DNA of 64,000 nt. It comes from Clostridia bacterium (GTDB lineage: Bacteria > Bacillota > Clostridia > Oscillospirales > Acutalibacteraceae). Position numbers and translations under genes: made by a program. Below, one piece after another: positions 8,253 to 16,297 of the stretch; within the stretch, counting starts at the first letter, position 1; each line of letters starts with the position of its first letter. The notes under the pieces are model-generated. The model saw only the letters and a program-made list of their open reading frames with translations, was not told the origin of the DNA and did no database searches. The DNA is taken from positions 42,337 through 106,336 of the forward strand of contig JAFQRA010000023.1 of the NCBI GenBank assembly GCA_017410325.1, in the 5' to 3' direction.

Positions 8253-9740
8253 GTGATAGAGGTGAAAGATTTGCTTGATTTCTCAAGTCTTGAAAAATAC
8301 AAAGAAAACAATCGCATTGAAGCAAAAAAAGCTTTAGGCGGATTGCCTCACAGCATTTGGGAAACATATTCAGCTTTTGCCAACACAATAGGCGGAGTGA
8401 TATTGCTTGGCGTTGAAGAATATGCGGACAAAACCCTTCACCCTATCAATATTCCTGATCCCGATAAGCTTATCAAAGATTTCTGGGATATAATTAATAA
8501 TTCACAGAAAGTCAGTGCAAACATCCTTTCAAATAAAGATGTCTATGTAAAAGAAGTTGGCGGTAATCATATAATTGTCATAAATGTTCCCAGAGCGCAA
8601 CGTTCTGACCGTCCTGTTTATCTTGACGGCAATTATAGCAACAGCTATCGCCGAAACGGTGAGGGTGACTATAAGTGCACAAAAGAAGAAATTAATGCAA
8701 TGATACGGGATGCATCAATCAAATCTCAAGATATGCTGGTTTTAAATGAGATGGATTTGGATGTTTTTGATTTTGAAAGCATTCATAGCTACCGTATGCG
8801 TATGAAACATTCCAAGCCCGGACATGTTTGGGAAGCCTTAGAGGATGAGGATTTTCTTTTGAGGTTAGGAGCGGTCGGCAGAGGTGATGACGGTAGGCGT
8901 CATCCCACTGTTGCGGGTCTTCTGATGTTTGGCCACGAATATGAAATTGTTCGTGAATTCCCGTCATATTTTCTGGATTATCAAGAACAATACGACGACA
9001 CAACCCGTTGGACAGATCGTATAGTTTCATCTTCAGGAGAATGGAGCGGCAATATCTACGATTTTTACTTTAGGGTATATAACAAAATCTCGCAAAATAT
9101 AAAGGTGCCTTTTAAAATTGAAAACGGAATACGTGTTGAAGATACTTCTGTTCATATTGCGCTCCGTGAAGCTTTGGCAAACTGCCTTATAAACTCCGAT
9201 TATCACGGAACCAGAGGAATTGTTATCATAAATAAACCCGACGAAATCACAATTTCAAATCCGGGCGGTTTCAGAATAGAGCTTGAAGCTGCCAAATCCG
9301 GCGGAATATCCGACCCGAGAAATACCGTGCTTATGAAAATGTTTACCCTTATAGATATCGGCGAACGTGCCGGAAGCGGTATTCCGAATATCTATAGTGT
9401 TTGGAACAAGCAACGTTGGTCTGTACCTGTAATCAATGAAGAGTTTGATCCTGAACGCATAACATTATTGCTTCCACTGAAAAAAGCGGCGATAAAAAGC
9501 GGCGATAAAAAAACGGCGATAAAAAGCGGCGATAAAAAAGCGGCGATAAAGACCCTTGCACATAAGCAAGCTATTGTAGAATATCTGACGACAAACACTT
9601 CTGCAAAAAGTTCAGAGCTTGCTGAATTTGTCGGGCTGAAAATTTCAAGGCTTAAGGAAATTTTGAGCGAAATGATTTCAGATGAAATTATCGTGGCGGA
9701 AGGAAACAATAAAAACCGCATATATAAACTAAAATCATAA
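8253..9740 (+). CDS. AlbA_2 (Schlafen-like) domain regulator with C-terminal helix-turn-helix
   Basis: 495 residues. The N-terminal 140 residues match the AlbA_2/divergent AAA family (NRIEAKKALGGLPHSIWETYSAFANTIGGVILLGVEE), a putative nucleic-acid-binding fold. The middle holds a GHKL-like segment (REALANCLINSDYHGTRG, ISNPGGF, and the RAGSGIPNIY motif) as usual for this family. A linker of repeated AIKSGDKK units precedes a C-terminal winged helix (about 435-490). Possible starts are GTG 8253, GTG 8262 and TTG 8271; AGAGGTG best fits the TTG. The gene is AT-richer than its neighbours and is bracketed by a duplicated terminator, suggesting insertion. Target unknown. Confidence 0.85.
   Translation: MIEVKDLLDFSSLEKYKENNRIEAKKALGGLPHSIWETYSAFANTIGGVILLGVEEYADKTLHPINIPDPDKLIKDFWDIINNSQKVSANILSNKDVYVKEVGGNHIIVINVPRAQRSDRPVYLDGNYSNSYRRNGEGDYKCTKEEINAMIRDASIKSQDMLVLNEMDLDVFDFESIHSYRMRMKHSKPGHVWEALEDEDFLLRLGAVGRGDDGRRHPTVAGLLMFGHEYEIVREFPSYFLDYQEQYDDTTRWTDRIVSSSGEWSGNIYDFYFRVYNKISQNIKVPFKIENGIRVEDTSVHIALREALANCLINSDYHGTRGIVIINKPDEITISNPGGFRIELEAAKSGGISDPRNTVLMKMFTLIDIGERAGSGIPNIYSVWNKQRWSVPVINEEFDPERITLLLPLKKAAIKSGDKKTAIKSGDKKAAIKTLAHKQAIVEYLTTNTSAKSSELAEFVGLKISRLKEILSEMISDEIIVAEGNNKNRIYKLKS
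9483..9552 (+). repeat. In-frame tandem repeat in the AlbA_2 protein linker
   Basis: Units reading GCGGCGATAAAAAGCGGCGA and variants are repeated, giving AIKSGDKK-type peptide repeats between the GHKL-like region and the HTH. Phase is kept, so length variation would not break the protein. Confidence 0.7.
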
Positions 9741-9750
9741 TAATAAAATT

Positions 9751-9797
9751 AACAACCCTTGGAATTTCACATTGCAGTTCCAAGGGTTTATTTCTTT
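9751..9797 (+). terminator. Terminator of the AlbA_2 gene; second copy of the rpsI terminator repeat
   Basis: Stem ACCCTTGGAA / TTCCAAGGGT (9755-9764, 9778-9787) followed by TTATTTCTTTTTT. It differs from the rpsI copy mainly in the loop and shares the flanks. Confidence 0.85.
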
Positions 9798-9867
9798 TTT
9801 ACCGTTCTTTTACCTATCTAAAAAACAAACAAAAAGCCAACCGTAAGGCAAATAATATTAAATATTC

Positions 9868-9910
9868 AGGGAGCAGACCGTACCTTTTACAGTCAGTCTA
9901 CTCCCTGCTT
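9868..9910 (-). terminator. Weak hairpin at the end of the GH28-like gene
   Basis: CAGGGAGCAGAC pairs imperfectly with TCTACTCCCTG; on the minus strand it is followed by AATATTTAAT. Position suits termination of the gene ending at 9922, but the T-tract is poor. Confidence 0.4.
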
Positions 9911-9921
9911 TTCGCTGTATT

Positions 9922-11559
9922 TTATTTAGATGTTACTTCACAATGCTTGCCGATGCTGAACATTGTTTTCGGAAATTGCTGCTGCTTTCCGCAAACGGTG
10001 ATACCGTCAAGCTCAACCTGAACTGTGTTTGTGTCGCTGTCTGTGCCTGCGATTTTCGGCTTCATATACGAGGTATACGAAATATTGCGGAAAACAACAT
10101 TTTTAATCTCAAAATTTTCCGTCTCTTCGTCGTAAATCTTCACGAGAATGGGTCTGCCTTCGTCACGGAATATTTCAATGTTTTCAAAAAGTACGCCGTC
10201 AATACTGCCTTCGGTTTGCTCTGCTACGACGACAAGGGAGCCTATTCTGTCATTATCCCATATTCCGTCACGGTAAATAACCGCACAGTCACGGAAGGTG
10301 ACATCGGAAATCTGCTTGTTCACTTCGCCTGTGATACCGAAGCACCTTGCATAGCCGCCCCAGGCGATGCAGTTTGTGAAAGTGATGTTTCTGCTGTCCA
10401 TTGTGCCGCCGAGTGCCTTTACTTCGAAGGTGTCGTCTGCCACTCTTGCAAAGCAGTTGTCGACGGTTACATTGTGGCTGTTGCAGATTGCAAAGCCATC
10501 GCAGTTGCCACGGTTGCCGATGATATCAACATTATCAATTTGCACACCGTCACAGCAGTAGGAAATAAATGACCACTCGGGTGAATTGATAATTTTTACA
10601 TCTCTGACTTTTACATTGTTGCAGCTGGTGAAAACAACGCCTCTTCTTTCCCGCCTGTCAAGACGTGTCATATCAATTACGCCTCTGCCTGTAAGAGTTA
10701 TGTTGTTGCAGTTATAAAAATTGATAAAAGGATATCTTGTAAGCCCTATGCTATTGTCTCCGGGTGCAGACGGCTCAAAATATTTGTTTTCATCCTCTGC
10801 GCAGTCAATATCGTAGAGGTGGTTTGCTATAACATAAGCACCTTCACGCAAGTAAATAACAAGATTTTCATTTCCGACGAGATTAACATAATCATACTGA
10901 TAAACACCTTTATCAAGTACCCATACGCTATCCTCGCCGTATTCCTCTATGTATGCCGCAATTTCTTTGTCCTCGTCAACCTTTTCACGCACCATAAGCG
11001 TGTAGCCGTAGTACTGATTTGCATCGTTGAAAAGGAAGGTGTAGATGCCCGTTTTATTGATTGATGCTGTTACCGTGTTATCCTCGCCAAGCGCCTTTAC
11101 GCCGTGTGATTCGGGAAGCACAACAGCGTTTTTAAGTGTCACATCGGCACCCGTTATTTCAATGTTGAATGAAAAGTCTTCGTCTGCATCAACATAAATT
11201 TCGGAAAAAGAATGAAGCGTGCCCGTATCATCGGCACGGATGAAAACTACCGAAGCGTAAACGGGAATTTCGGTGCCGCTGACCTTGGCGGTATAATACG
11301 GCGATACCGTTATGCCGTTTATGTCATCATATCCGCCCGATTGCACATATTCGGGAAGCTGCGCCGAAGCTCGGCCTACAAGCTCTTGCTCGGTGAGCCC
11401 CGCTTCCTCAAGGGTGATTATCGCTTCTTCGGGGTATTCAAGAAACGAAAAATCAAAGCCTTCGCTTTCGGGATAAACGGTAGCCGGGAAGAGCAGATTT
11501 GAGAAAAATACGCAGACGGTTGTAAAAACAGTGAACAGGAATTTTATGAATGCTTGCAT
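9922..11559 (-). CDS. Secreted GH28-like right-handed beta-helix glycosidase
   Basis: 545 residues. A hydrophobic N-terminus (FIKFLFTVFTTVCVFFSNLLF) precedes a beta-sandwich-like region and then a parallel beta-helix with repeated N-rich turns (about 230-500). The segment GNCDGFAI followed by VADDTFEVK resembles the polygalacturonase catalytic aspartates (NTD and DD motifs), with Cys replacing Thr in the first. This suggests cleavage of a galacturonan-like or related plant polysaccharide outside the cell, but the family is diverse. AAGGAG precedes the ATG. Monocistronic, divergent from the T-box operon. Pectin specificity is inference only. Confidence 0.75.
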   Translation of the reverse strand: MQAFIKFLFTVFTTVCVFFSNLLFPATVYPESEGFDFSFLEYPEEAIITLEEAGLTEQELVGRASAQLPEYVQSGGYDDINGITVSPYYTAKVSGTEIPVYASVVFIRADDTGTLHSFSEIYVDADEDFSFNIEITGADVTLKNAVVLPESHGVKALGEDNTVTASINKTGIYTFLFNDANQYYGYTLMVREKVDEDKEIAAYIEEYGEDSVWVLDKGVYQYDYVNLVGNENLVIYLREGAYVIANHLYDIDCAEDENKYFEPSAPGDNSIGLTRYPFINFYNCNNITLTGRGVIDMTRLDRRERRGVVFTSCNNVKVRDVKIINSPEWSFISYCCDGVQIDNVDIIGNRGNCDGFAICNSHNVTVDNCFARVADDTFEVKALGGTMDSRNITFTNCIAWGGYARCFGITGEVNKQISDVTFRDCAVIYRDGIWDNDRIGSLVVVAEQTEGSIDGVLFENIEIFRDEGRPILVKIYDEETENFEIKNVVFRNISYTSYMKPKIAGTDSDTNTVQVELDGITVCGKQQQFPKTMFSIGKHCEVTSK

Positions 11560-11735
11560 TTGTTAAATCTCCTTGTTGAATTTTATTGTTTTATGTAGTC
11601 GGGGAAATTCACTTCTGTGTGGTCATATTCATACCTCACATCGGGTTTGATTTTTATCTGTATTTAAAAGTAACACAAATCAGCTTCAAAGTCAAAACTG
11701 TAACGGATAATTTTCGGAAAATTTCAGAAAAAGTG

Positions 11736-11764
11736 TTGACAAATGAATTTCATAGTGCTATATT
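11736..11764 (+). promoter_or_regulatory. Promoter of the T-box/paaK operon
   Basis: Consensus TTGACA at 11736-11741 and TATATT at 11759-11764, spacer exactly 17 bases; transcription would begin near 11771, at the first bases of the T-box leader. Confidence 0.85.
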
Positions 11765-11771
11765 CAATCCA

Positions 11772-12053
11772 ATAAATGCGATGAGCAGAAACCAGTAGGT
11801 CGGAAAGAATCTGGAGAGAGTTGCCGGTTGGTGCGAGGCAAAGAGGGCGTCCTTCACGAATTCATTCTGTTAGCAGTGCACTGAATAAGAGTAATCTTTA
11901 GTAGGATGCAACGGGAGTTCCCGTTACAGAACTAAGGTATGTCAGTACCTGATAAGGCCGCTACCGTGAGATGGCGGTAAACTGAGGTGGTACCACGGGA
12001 TTTAAAATTCTCGTCCTCTGTATTCTTAATCGGAATGCGGAGGACGTTTTTTG
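11772..12053 (+). ncRNA. T-box riboswitch, apparent Phe (UUC) specifier
   Basis: A complete T-box leader lies between promoter and paaK. Stem I carries AGTA (11793-11798 region) facing CACGAA-TTC-A; the base triplet TTC at 11861-11863 directly follows the GAA of the S-turn, the usual place of the specifier, so tRNA-Phe is the likely ligand. The AGAGAGTTGCCGGTTGGTGCGAGGC apical region, T-box sequence around AACTGAGGTGGTACCACGGG (11980-11999) and a terminator at 12012-12047 with TTTTTT are all in order. Uncharged tRNA-Phe would stabilise the antiterminator and switch on paaK-ACT. The class is firm; the specifier reading is by eye. Confidence 0.92.
12012..12053 (+). terminator. T-box regulated terminator
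   Basis: CGTCCTCTGTATTC pairs with GGAATGCGGAGGACG, followed by a T-run TTTTTTG. It competes with the antiterminator that contains GGTGGTACCACG. Confidence 0.88.
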
Positions 12054-12101
12054 TTTCCTTTCACATTCCCGAAGCTTCAAAATTCAGAAAGGGTGGTCAG
12101 A

Positions 12102-13409
12102 ATGGCACAGAATTACTATCAGAAAGAAATTGAAACAATGTCTGCTGAAGAAATGAGAAAGCTTCAGTCGGAAAAACTCGTCAAGCAGGTAAAGCACGTT
12201 TATGAGAACGTAGAGTATTACCGCAACCTTATGGACGAAAAGGGCTTAAAGCCCGAGGATATCAAGGGAATTGAAGATTTACACAAGCTTCCCTTCCTCA
12301 CAAAGGCAGACCTGCGTGATGCTTATCCCTACGGCCTTCTTGCAAAGCCGCTTGAGGACTGCGTACGTATTCAGTCAACATCAGGTACGACGGGCAGACG
12401 TGTTGTCGCTTTTTATACACAGAAGGACGTTGATTTGTGGGAAGACTGCTGTGCACGTGCAATTGTAGCTGCAGGCGGCTCAAATAAGGATGTCTGTCAG
12501 GTTGCATACGGCTACGGCCTTTTCACGGGCGGCCCCGGCCTCAACGGCGGCTCACACAAGGTCGGCTGTCTTACACTTCCGATGTCCTCCGGTAACACGG
12601 AGCGTCAGATTCAGTTTATGACGGATCTGAGCGCAACTATTCTCTGCTGTACTCCGTCCTATGCGGCATACATAGGCGAAACGCTCAAGGAGCAGGGCTA
12701 CAAGCCCGAGGATATTCCGCTTAAGGCGGGTATATTCGGCGCAGAGCCCTGGACAGAGGAAATGCGCAGAGGTATTGAAAACACCCTCGGCATCAAGGCC
12801 TACGATATTTACGGCCTTACCGAAACAACGGGCCCCGGCGTTGCGTTTGAGTGCAGTGAGCAGACGGGTATGCACATTAATGAGGACCATTTCTATGCGG
12901 AAATCATAGACCCCGATACGGGTGAGGTTCTTCCCGAGGGCAGCAAGGGCGAGCTTGTTTTCACCTCTCTTGACAAGGAAGCCTTCCCGCTTCTTCGTTA
13001 CCGCACACGCGATATCTGTGTTCTTTCACGCAAGAAGTGTTCCTGCGGCAGAACGCTTGTCAAAATGGCAAAGCCCATGGGAAGAACGGACGATATGCTC
13101 ATTATCCGCGGTGTCAACGTATTCCCGAGCCAGATTGAAACAGTTCTTCTTAACGAAGGCTATGAGCCCAACTACCAGATTATTGTTGACCGTGTGAACA
13201 ATAACGATACTTTTGAAGTCAACGTTGAAATGACTGCCGAAAAGTTCACCGATAAGCTCAGCGACATTATCGCTATGGAAAAATCGCTTGCAAACGCAAT
13301 GAAGACGATGCTCGGCATCAATCCCAGTGTTCACCTTGTTGCTCCCAAGAGCATCGCAAGAAGCGAAGGCAAGGCAGTGCGTGTTATCGACAAGCGTAAA
13401 TTAATCTGA
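12102..13409 (+). CDS. paaK: Phenylacetate--CoA ligase (AMP-forming)
   Basis: 435-residue adenylate-forming enzyme that activates phenylacetate (or a related aryl acid) to its CoA thioester. Seen: the P-loop-like QSTSGTTGRRV near residue 90, DIYGLTETTGPG (A5-like motif), YRTRDI and the C-terminal GRTDDMLIIRGVNVFPSQIE hinge. ATG 12102 is chosen because GAAAGGGTGG precedes it and homologues begin near MAQNYYQ. It is expressed behind a Phe-type T-box and followed 14 bases later by an ACT-domain gene. In anaerobes the CoA ester can be reductively carboxylated to phenylpyruvate by indolepyruvate oxidoreductase; that enzyme is not in this window. Confidence 0.92.
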   Translation: MAQNYYQKEIETMSAEEMRKLQSEKLVKQVKHVYENVEYYRNLMDEKGLKPEDIKGIEDLHKLPFLTKADLRDAYPYGLLAKPLEDCVRIQSTSGTTGRRVVAFYTQKDVDLWEDCCARAIVAAGGSNKDVCQVAYGYGLFTGGPGLNGGSHKVGCLTLPMSSGNTERQIQFMTDLSATILCCTPSYAAYIGETLKEQGYKPEDIPLKAGIFGAEPWTEEMRRGIENTLGIKAYDIYGLTETTGPGVAFECSEQTGMHINEDHFYAEIIDPDTGEVLPEGSKGELVFTSLDKEAFPLLRYRTRDICVLSRKKCSCGRTLVKMAKPMGRTDDMLIIRGVNVFPSQIETVLLNEGYEPNYQIIVDRVNNNDTFEVNVEMTAEKFTDKLSDIIAMEKSLANAMKTMLGINPSVHLVAPKSIARSEGKAVRVIDKRKLI

Positions 13410-13423
13410 GAGGAGAAATAACA

Positions 13424-13855
13424 ATGGCAATCAAGCAGTTAACGGTTTACGTACAGAACAAAAAAGGTGCTATGGCATCTCTTACGGATGTTCTTGCAAA
13501 GAACGACGTGAATATCCGTGCCCTTTCCATTGCAGAAACTGAGGATTTCGGACTGCTTCGTATTATTGTAGATAATGAAACAGCCGCAACAAAAATCCTT
13601 GAAGAAAACAGCTACCTTATCAAGGCGATAGACGTTGTCGGCGTTAAAATCGGCGATAAGCCCGGCGCACTCACAGGCGCACTTGACGTGCTCGACAAGG
13701 CAGGTATAGACGTTGAATACCTCTATGCGTTTATGGCAAGAACGGAAAAGCACGCCTACGTTGTTCTTCGTGTTGAGGATAACGGCGCCGCTGAAGCCGC
13801 CCTTGAAGGCGCAGGCTACCACCTTATCACAAACGCAGATATCTGCAAGCTGTAA
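13424..13855 (+). CDS. Tandem ACT-domain protein
   Basis: 143 residues made of two ACT folds (about 1-68 and 70-140): KQLTVYVQNKKGAMASLTDVLAKNDVNIRALS opens the first, and GVKIGDKPGALTGALDVLDKAGIDVEYLYAF the second. ACT domains usually bind amino acids and give allosteric control. AGGAG precedes the ATG. It is co-transcribed with paaK behind the T-box, an arrangement known from other anaerobes, so it probably senses an aromatic amino acid or modulates the ligase. No catalytic domain is attached. Function is inferred from context. Confidence 0.85.
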   Translation: MAIKQLTVYVQNKKGAMASLTDVLAKNDVNIRALSIAETEDFGLLRIIVDNETAATKILEENSYLIKAIDVVGVKIGDKPGALTGALDVLDKAGIDVEYLYAFMARTEKHAYVVLRVEDNGAAEAALEGAGYHLITNADICKL

Positions 13856-13868
13856 GCCGGTAAACCCC

Positions 13869-13902
13869 AACGCACATCGTTTAAATGCGGTGTGCGTTTT
13901 TT
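13869..13902 (+). terminator. Terminator of the paaK-ACT operon
   Basis: AACGCACA pairs with TGTGCGTT (13869-13876, 13891-13898), followed by TTTTTTGT. Confidence 0.85.
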
Positions 13903-13943
13903 GTATTGGCGATTGCGTTAATATTGAATAGCTTGCTGTTAAA

Positions 13944-14110
13944 TTGAGGGTCGCTTCGCTCCTATTATAAATATACAACCTTAAAGAGTGTCATTCTGAA
14001 CGAAGTGAAGAATCTTATAACACTTTAAGATTCTTCGGCTACGCCTCAGAATGACATAACTTTTTTTGTTCGTTATTTACAATCGGGTGTGGGCGAAGCT
14101 CACCCACCTT
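13944..14110. repeat. Cluster of dispersed palindromic repeats
   Basis: Fills most of the 335-base gap before the rhodanese gene. In order: GAGGGTCGCTTCGCTCC (13946-13962), an inverted repeat whose ends are TGTCATTCTGA and TCAGAATGACA (about 13989-14056), and a GGGTGTGGGCGAAGCTCACCC block (about 14083-14104). Related copies occur at 37155-37300 and 42519-42720. No ORF is apparent. Confidence 0.75.
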
Positions 14111-14126
14111 TATTATTTATTCTTTC

Positions 14127-14155
14127 TTGAAAACACGCTGTCGGAATGGTATAAT
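14127..14155 (+). promoter_or_regulatory. Promoter of the rhodanese-TPR-DUF4037 operon
   Basis: TTGAAA (14127-14132), 17-base spacer, TATAAT (14150-14155); start codon 35 bases downstream. Confidence 0.75.
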
Positions 14156-14190
14156 AAAATTATACTGAAAATAATTACGGGGATTATACA

Positions 14191-14586
14191 ATGAAAAAAT
14201 TTATTCCTTTTTTATTGGTTTTAATTTTGCTGTCGGGCTGTGCTGCAGGCGGTGAAAAGGCTGACGGTTACCGTCAGGTTGATATGGCTGAAGCGGTATC
14301 CGTTATGCAGGAAGAAGACGGATATATTATTCTTGACGTGCGCACGCCCGAGGAATTTGCCCAAAAGCACATACCGGGGGCTGTGAATATACCGAATGAA
14401 GCAATCGGTACGGATGAAATTTCCGCTTTACCCGACAAGGGTCAGCTTATTCTTGTTTATTGCCGAAGCGGAAACAGAAGCAAGCAAGCTTCCGAAAAGC
14501 TTGTTGAGCTTGGCTACACAAACGTTGTGGAATTCGGCGGTATAATTGACTGGACGGGCGAAACCGCCACGGTTACGGAGGGGTAA
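14191..14586 (+). CDS. Rhodanese-domain lipoprotein
   Basis: 131 residues: a lipoprotein signal peptide with lipobox LLSGC (Cys about 17), then one rhodanese domain. Typical elements are YIILDVRTPEEFAQKHIPGAVNIP and the active-site loop VYCRSGNRSKQA, so the catalytic Cys is kept and sulfur or phosphate-like anion transfer is possible. It should be anchored to the outer face of the membrane. Two bases separate its stop from the TPR gene, so they are probably co-transcribed. The physiological substrate is unknown. Confidence 0.92.
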   Translation: MKKFIPFLLVLILLSGCAAGGEKADGYRQVDMAEAVSVMQEEDGYIILDVRTPEEFAQKHIPGAVNIPNEAIGTDEISALPDKGQLILVYCRSGNRSKQASEKLVELGYTNVVEFGGIIDWTGETATVTEG

Positions 14587-14588
14587 GT

Positions 14589-15341
14589 ATGAGCGGTATT
14601 CCGACTAACAGAGTGCTTGAAAAGCTTGATGAATATTTAGGCAAAAACGATTACGCGGGCGCAAAAAGGCACCTGCTTTACTGGCTTGCCGAGGCTGAGG
14701 CTGTCGGCGATGGCAAGGGAATATTGCTGTTGAGCAACGAGCTTATGGGTCTTTGCCGCAAGCTTGGTGAGGGTGAGCAGGCTGTAGGCTATGCCGAAAG
14801 CGCACTGCGGCAGATTGAGAAAATGGGTATCGAAAACAACGTCGGCGCCGCTACGACTTACCTTAACAGCGCAACCGTTTACAAGGCGTTCGGCCGTGCT
14901 TCGGATGCCGTGCCGCTGTTTGAAATGGCGAGAGCGGTTTATGAAAATAATCTTGCGCCCGATGATGAACGCCTTGGCGGACTTTACAATAATACGGCGC
15001 TTGCGTTTGCCGATTTGGGTCGGTTTGAAGAAGCGCAGCTGCTTTATGAAAAAGCAATTGCGGTTATGAGGCTGAACGAAAACGCCGAGCCCGAGCAGGC
15101 GATAACCTACCTCAATATGGCTTCTGCCGCAGAGGCTCGGTACGGGCTTGAAGGCGCACAGGAAATTATTTCGGGCTGTGCCGAAAAGGCTATGGAGCTT
15201 CTGGACAGCTGCAGGCACCGAACGGACGGTGACTACGCGTTTGCCTGCGAAAAGTGCGCAACCGTGTTTGAATACTACGGATATTTTCTTTATAAAAAAG
15301 AGCTGAACGAACGAAGCAGGAGGATATATGAAGGGTCTTGA
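14589..15341 (+). CDS. TPR-repeat protein paired with DUF4037
   Basis: 250 residues, nearly all helical, with at least four tetratricopeptide-like units (for example ATTYLNSATVYKAFGRASDAVPLFEMARAVYE split over two helices, and GGLYNNTALAFADLGRFEEAQLLYEKAI style repeats). No signal peptide, so cytoplasmic. GGAGGGG precedes the ATG. Its end overlaps the next gene by 14 bases, a strong sign of translational coupling and of a functional pair. TPR folds usually mediate protein contacts; the most likely partner is the DUF4037 protein. Confidence 0.82.
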   Translation: MSGIPTNRVLEKLDEYLGKNDYAGAKRHLLYWLAEAEAVGDGKGILLLSNELMGLCRKLGEGEQAVGYAESALRQIEKMGIENNVGAATTYLNSATVYKAFGRASDAVPLFEMARAVYENNLAPDDERLGGLYNNTALAFADLGRFEEAQLLYEKAIAVMRLNENAEPEQAITYLNMASAAEARYGLEGAQEIISGCAEKAMELLDSCRHRTDGDYAFACEKCATVFEYYGYFLYKKELNERSRRIYEGS

Positions 15342-16272
15342 GCTGGCAAGAAAATTTTACGAGCAGCACGGCGAGCCTATGCTTGGCGGGCAGTTCAGCC
15401 ATATTCTGCCCTTTATTTCGGTGGGGCTTGTCGGAAGCGGCTCGGAATGCTGCGGCTACGACGACGAGGTGTCGCAGGACCACGACTTTGAGCCGGGCTT
15501 CTGCGTTTTTCTGCCCGATGAAACGAAGGTTGACCGCAAAACCGCCTTTGAGCTTGAGAGAGCATATTCAAAGCTTCCCAAAGAATTTATGGGCTTTAAA
15601 AGGAGCGTTATCAGCCCCGTAGGCGGCAGCAGACACGGCGTAATCCGAACAGCGGATTTCTTTGAAGCGAAAATCGGCAGGGCTGACGGTGAGCTTTCCG
15701 CCGAAGAGTGGCTCTCGCTTCCCGATTATGCGCTTGCGGAGGCAACGAACGGCGAAATTTTCTTTGACAACTGCGGCGAAATTACCCGAATCAGAGAAAG
15801 TATAGCTCATTATCCCGAGGATATACGGCTCAAAAAGCTTGCGGGAAATCTGCTGCTGATGGGACAGTCCGGGCAGTATAACTACAAACGCTGTGTTTCA
15901 AGGGGCGAAACTGCGGCGGCACAGCTGAGCATTTTCGAGTTTGCCAAAGCCACGCTGAATACCGCTTTCCTGCTCAGCAAAAAATATATGCCCTATTATA
16001 AGTGGAGCTTCCGTGCGCTGCGGGAGCTTTCGCCCGATTACAAAGCACTCGCTTCGGAACTTGAGTATCTGCTTTCAAGCGGCAACGATGAAGCACAGTC
16101 AAAGGAAAAATGTGAAATAATTGAAAACATCTGCACCGCGATTTCGCAAAAGCTGAAAGAGCAGGGCATAGTTGATGCCGTCGGTGCCGATACGGAATGG
16201 CTGGCTTATGCTGTTAACGATTTGATAAAAGATAACGCAATCCGCAATATGCATATTCTGTGTGCGGTTTGA
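15328..16272 (+). CDS. DUF4037 nucleotidyltransferase-like protein
   Basis: 314 residues. The segment GLVGSGSECCGYDDEVSQDHDFEP (about 29-52) is the hallmark of DUF4037 and resembles the GS...D.D catalytic motif of the polymerase-beta nucleotidyltransferase superfamily. The rest is mostly helical, with a substrate-like region KRCVSRGETAAAQLSIFEF that recalls KNTase C-terminal domains. Cytoplasmic. Start overlaps the TPR gene. The modified molecule is not known. Activity as a nucleotidyltransferase is inferred from the motif only. Confidence 0.85.
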   Translation: MKGLELARKFYEQHGEPMLGGQFSHILPFISVGLVGSGSECCGYDDEVSQDHDFEPGFCVFLPDETKVDRKTAFELERAYSKLPKEFMGFKRSVISPVGGSRHGVIRTADFFEAKIGRADGELSAEEWLSLPDYALAEATNGEIFFDNCGEITRIRESIAHYPEDIRLKKLAGNLLLMGQSGQYNYKRCVSRGETAAAQLSIFEFAKATLNTAFLLSKKYMPYYKWSFRALRELSPDYKALASELEYLLSSGNDEAQSKEKCEIIENICTAISQKLKEQGIVDAVGADTEWLAYAVNDLIKDNAIRNMHILCAV

Positions 16273-16297
16273 TAGAAATTTTAACAGGAGTTAATTT

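Noticed and set aside
8253-9740. Schlafen-like AlbA_2 gene as a phage-defence gene
   Set aside because: No effector or toxin domain is visible and its GHKL-like and HTH parts fit a regulator; insertion at the rpsI terminator alone is not evidence of defence.
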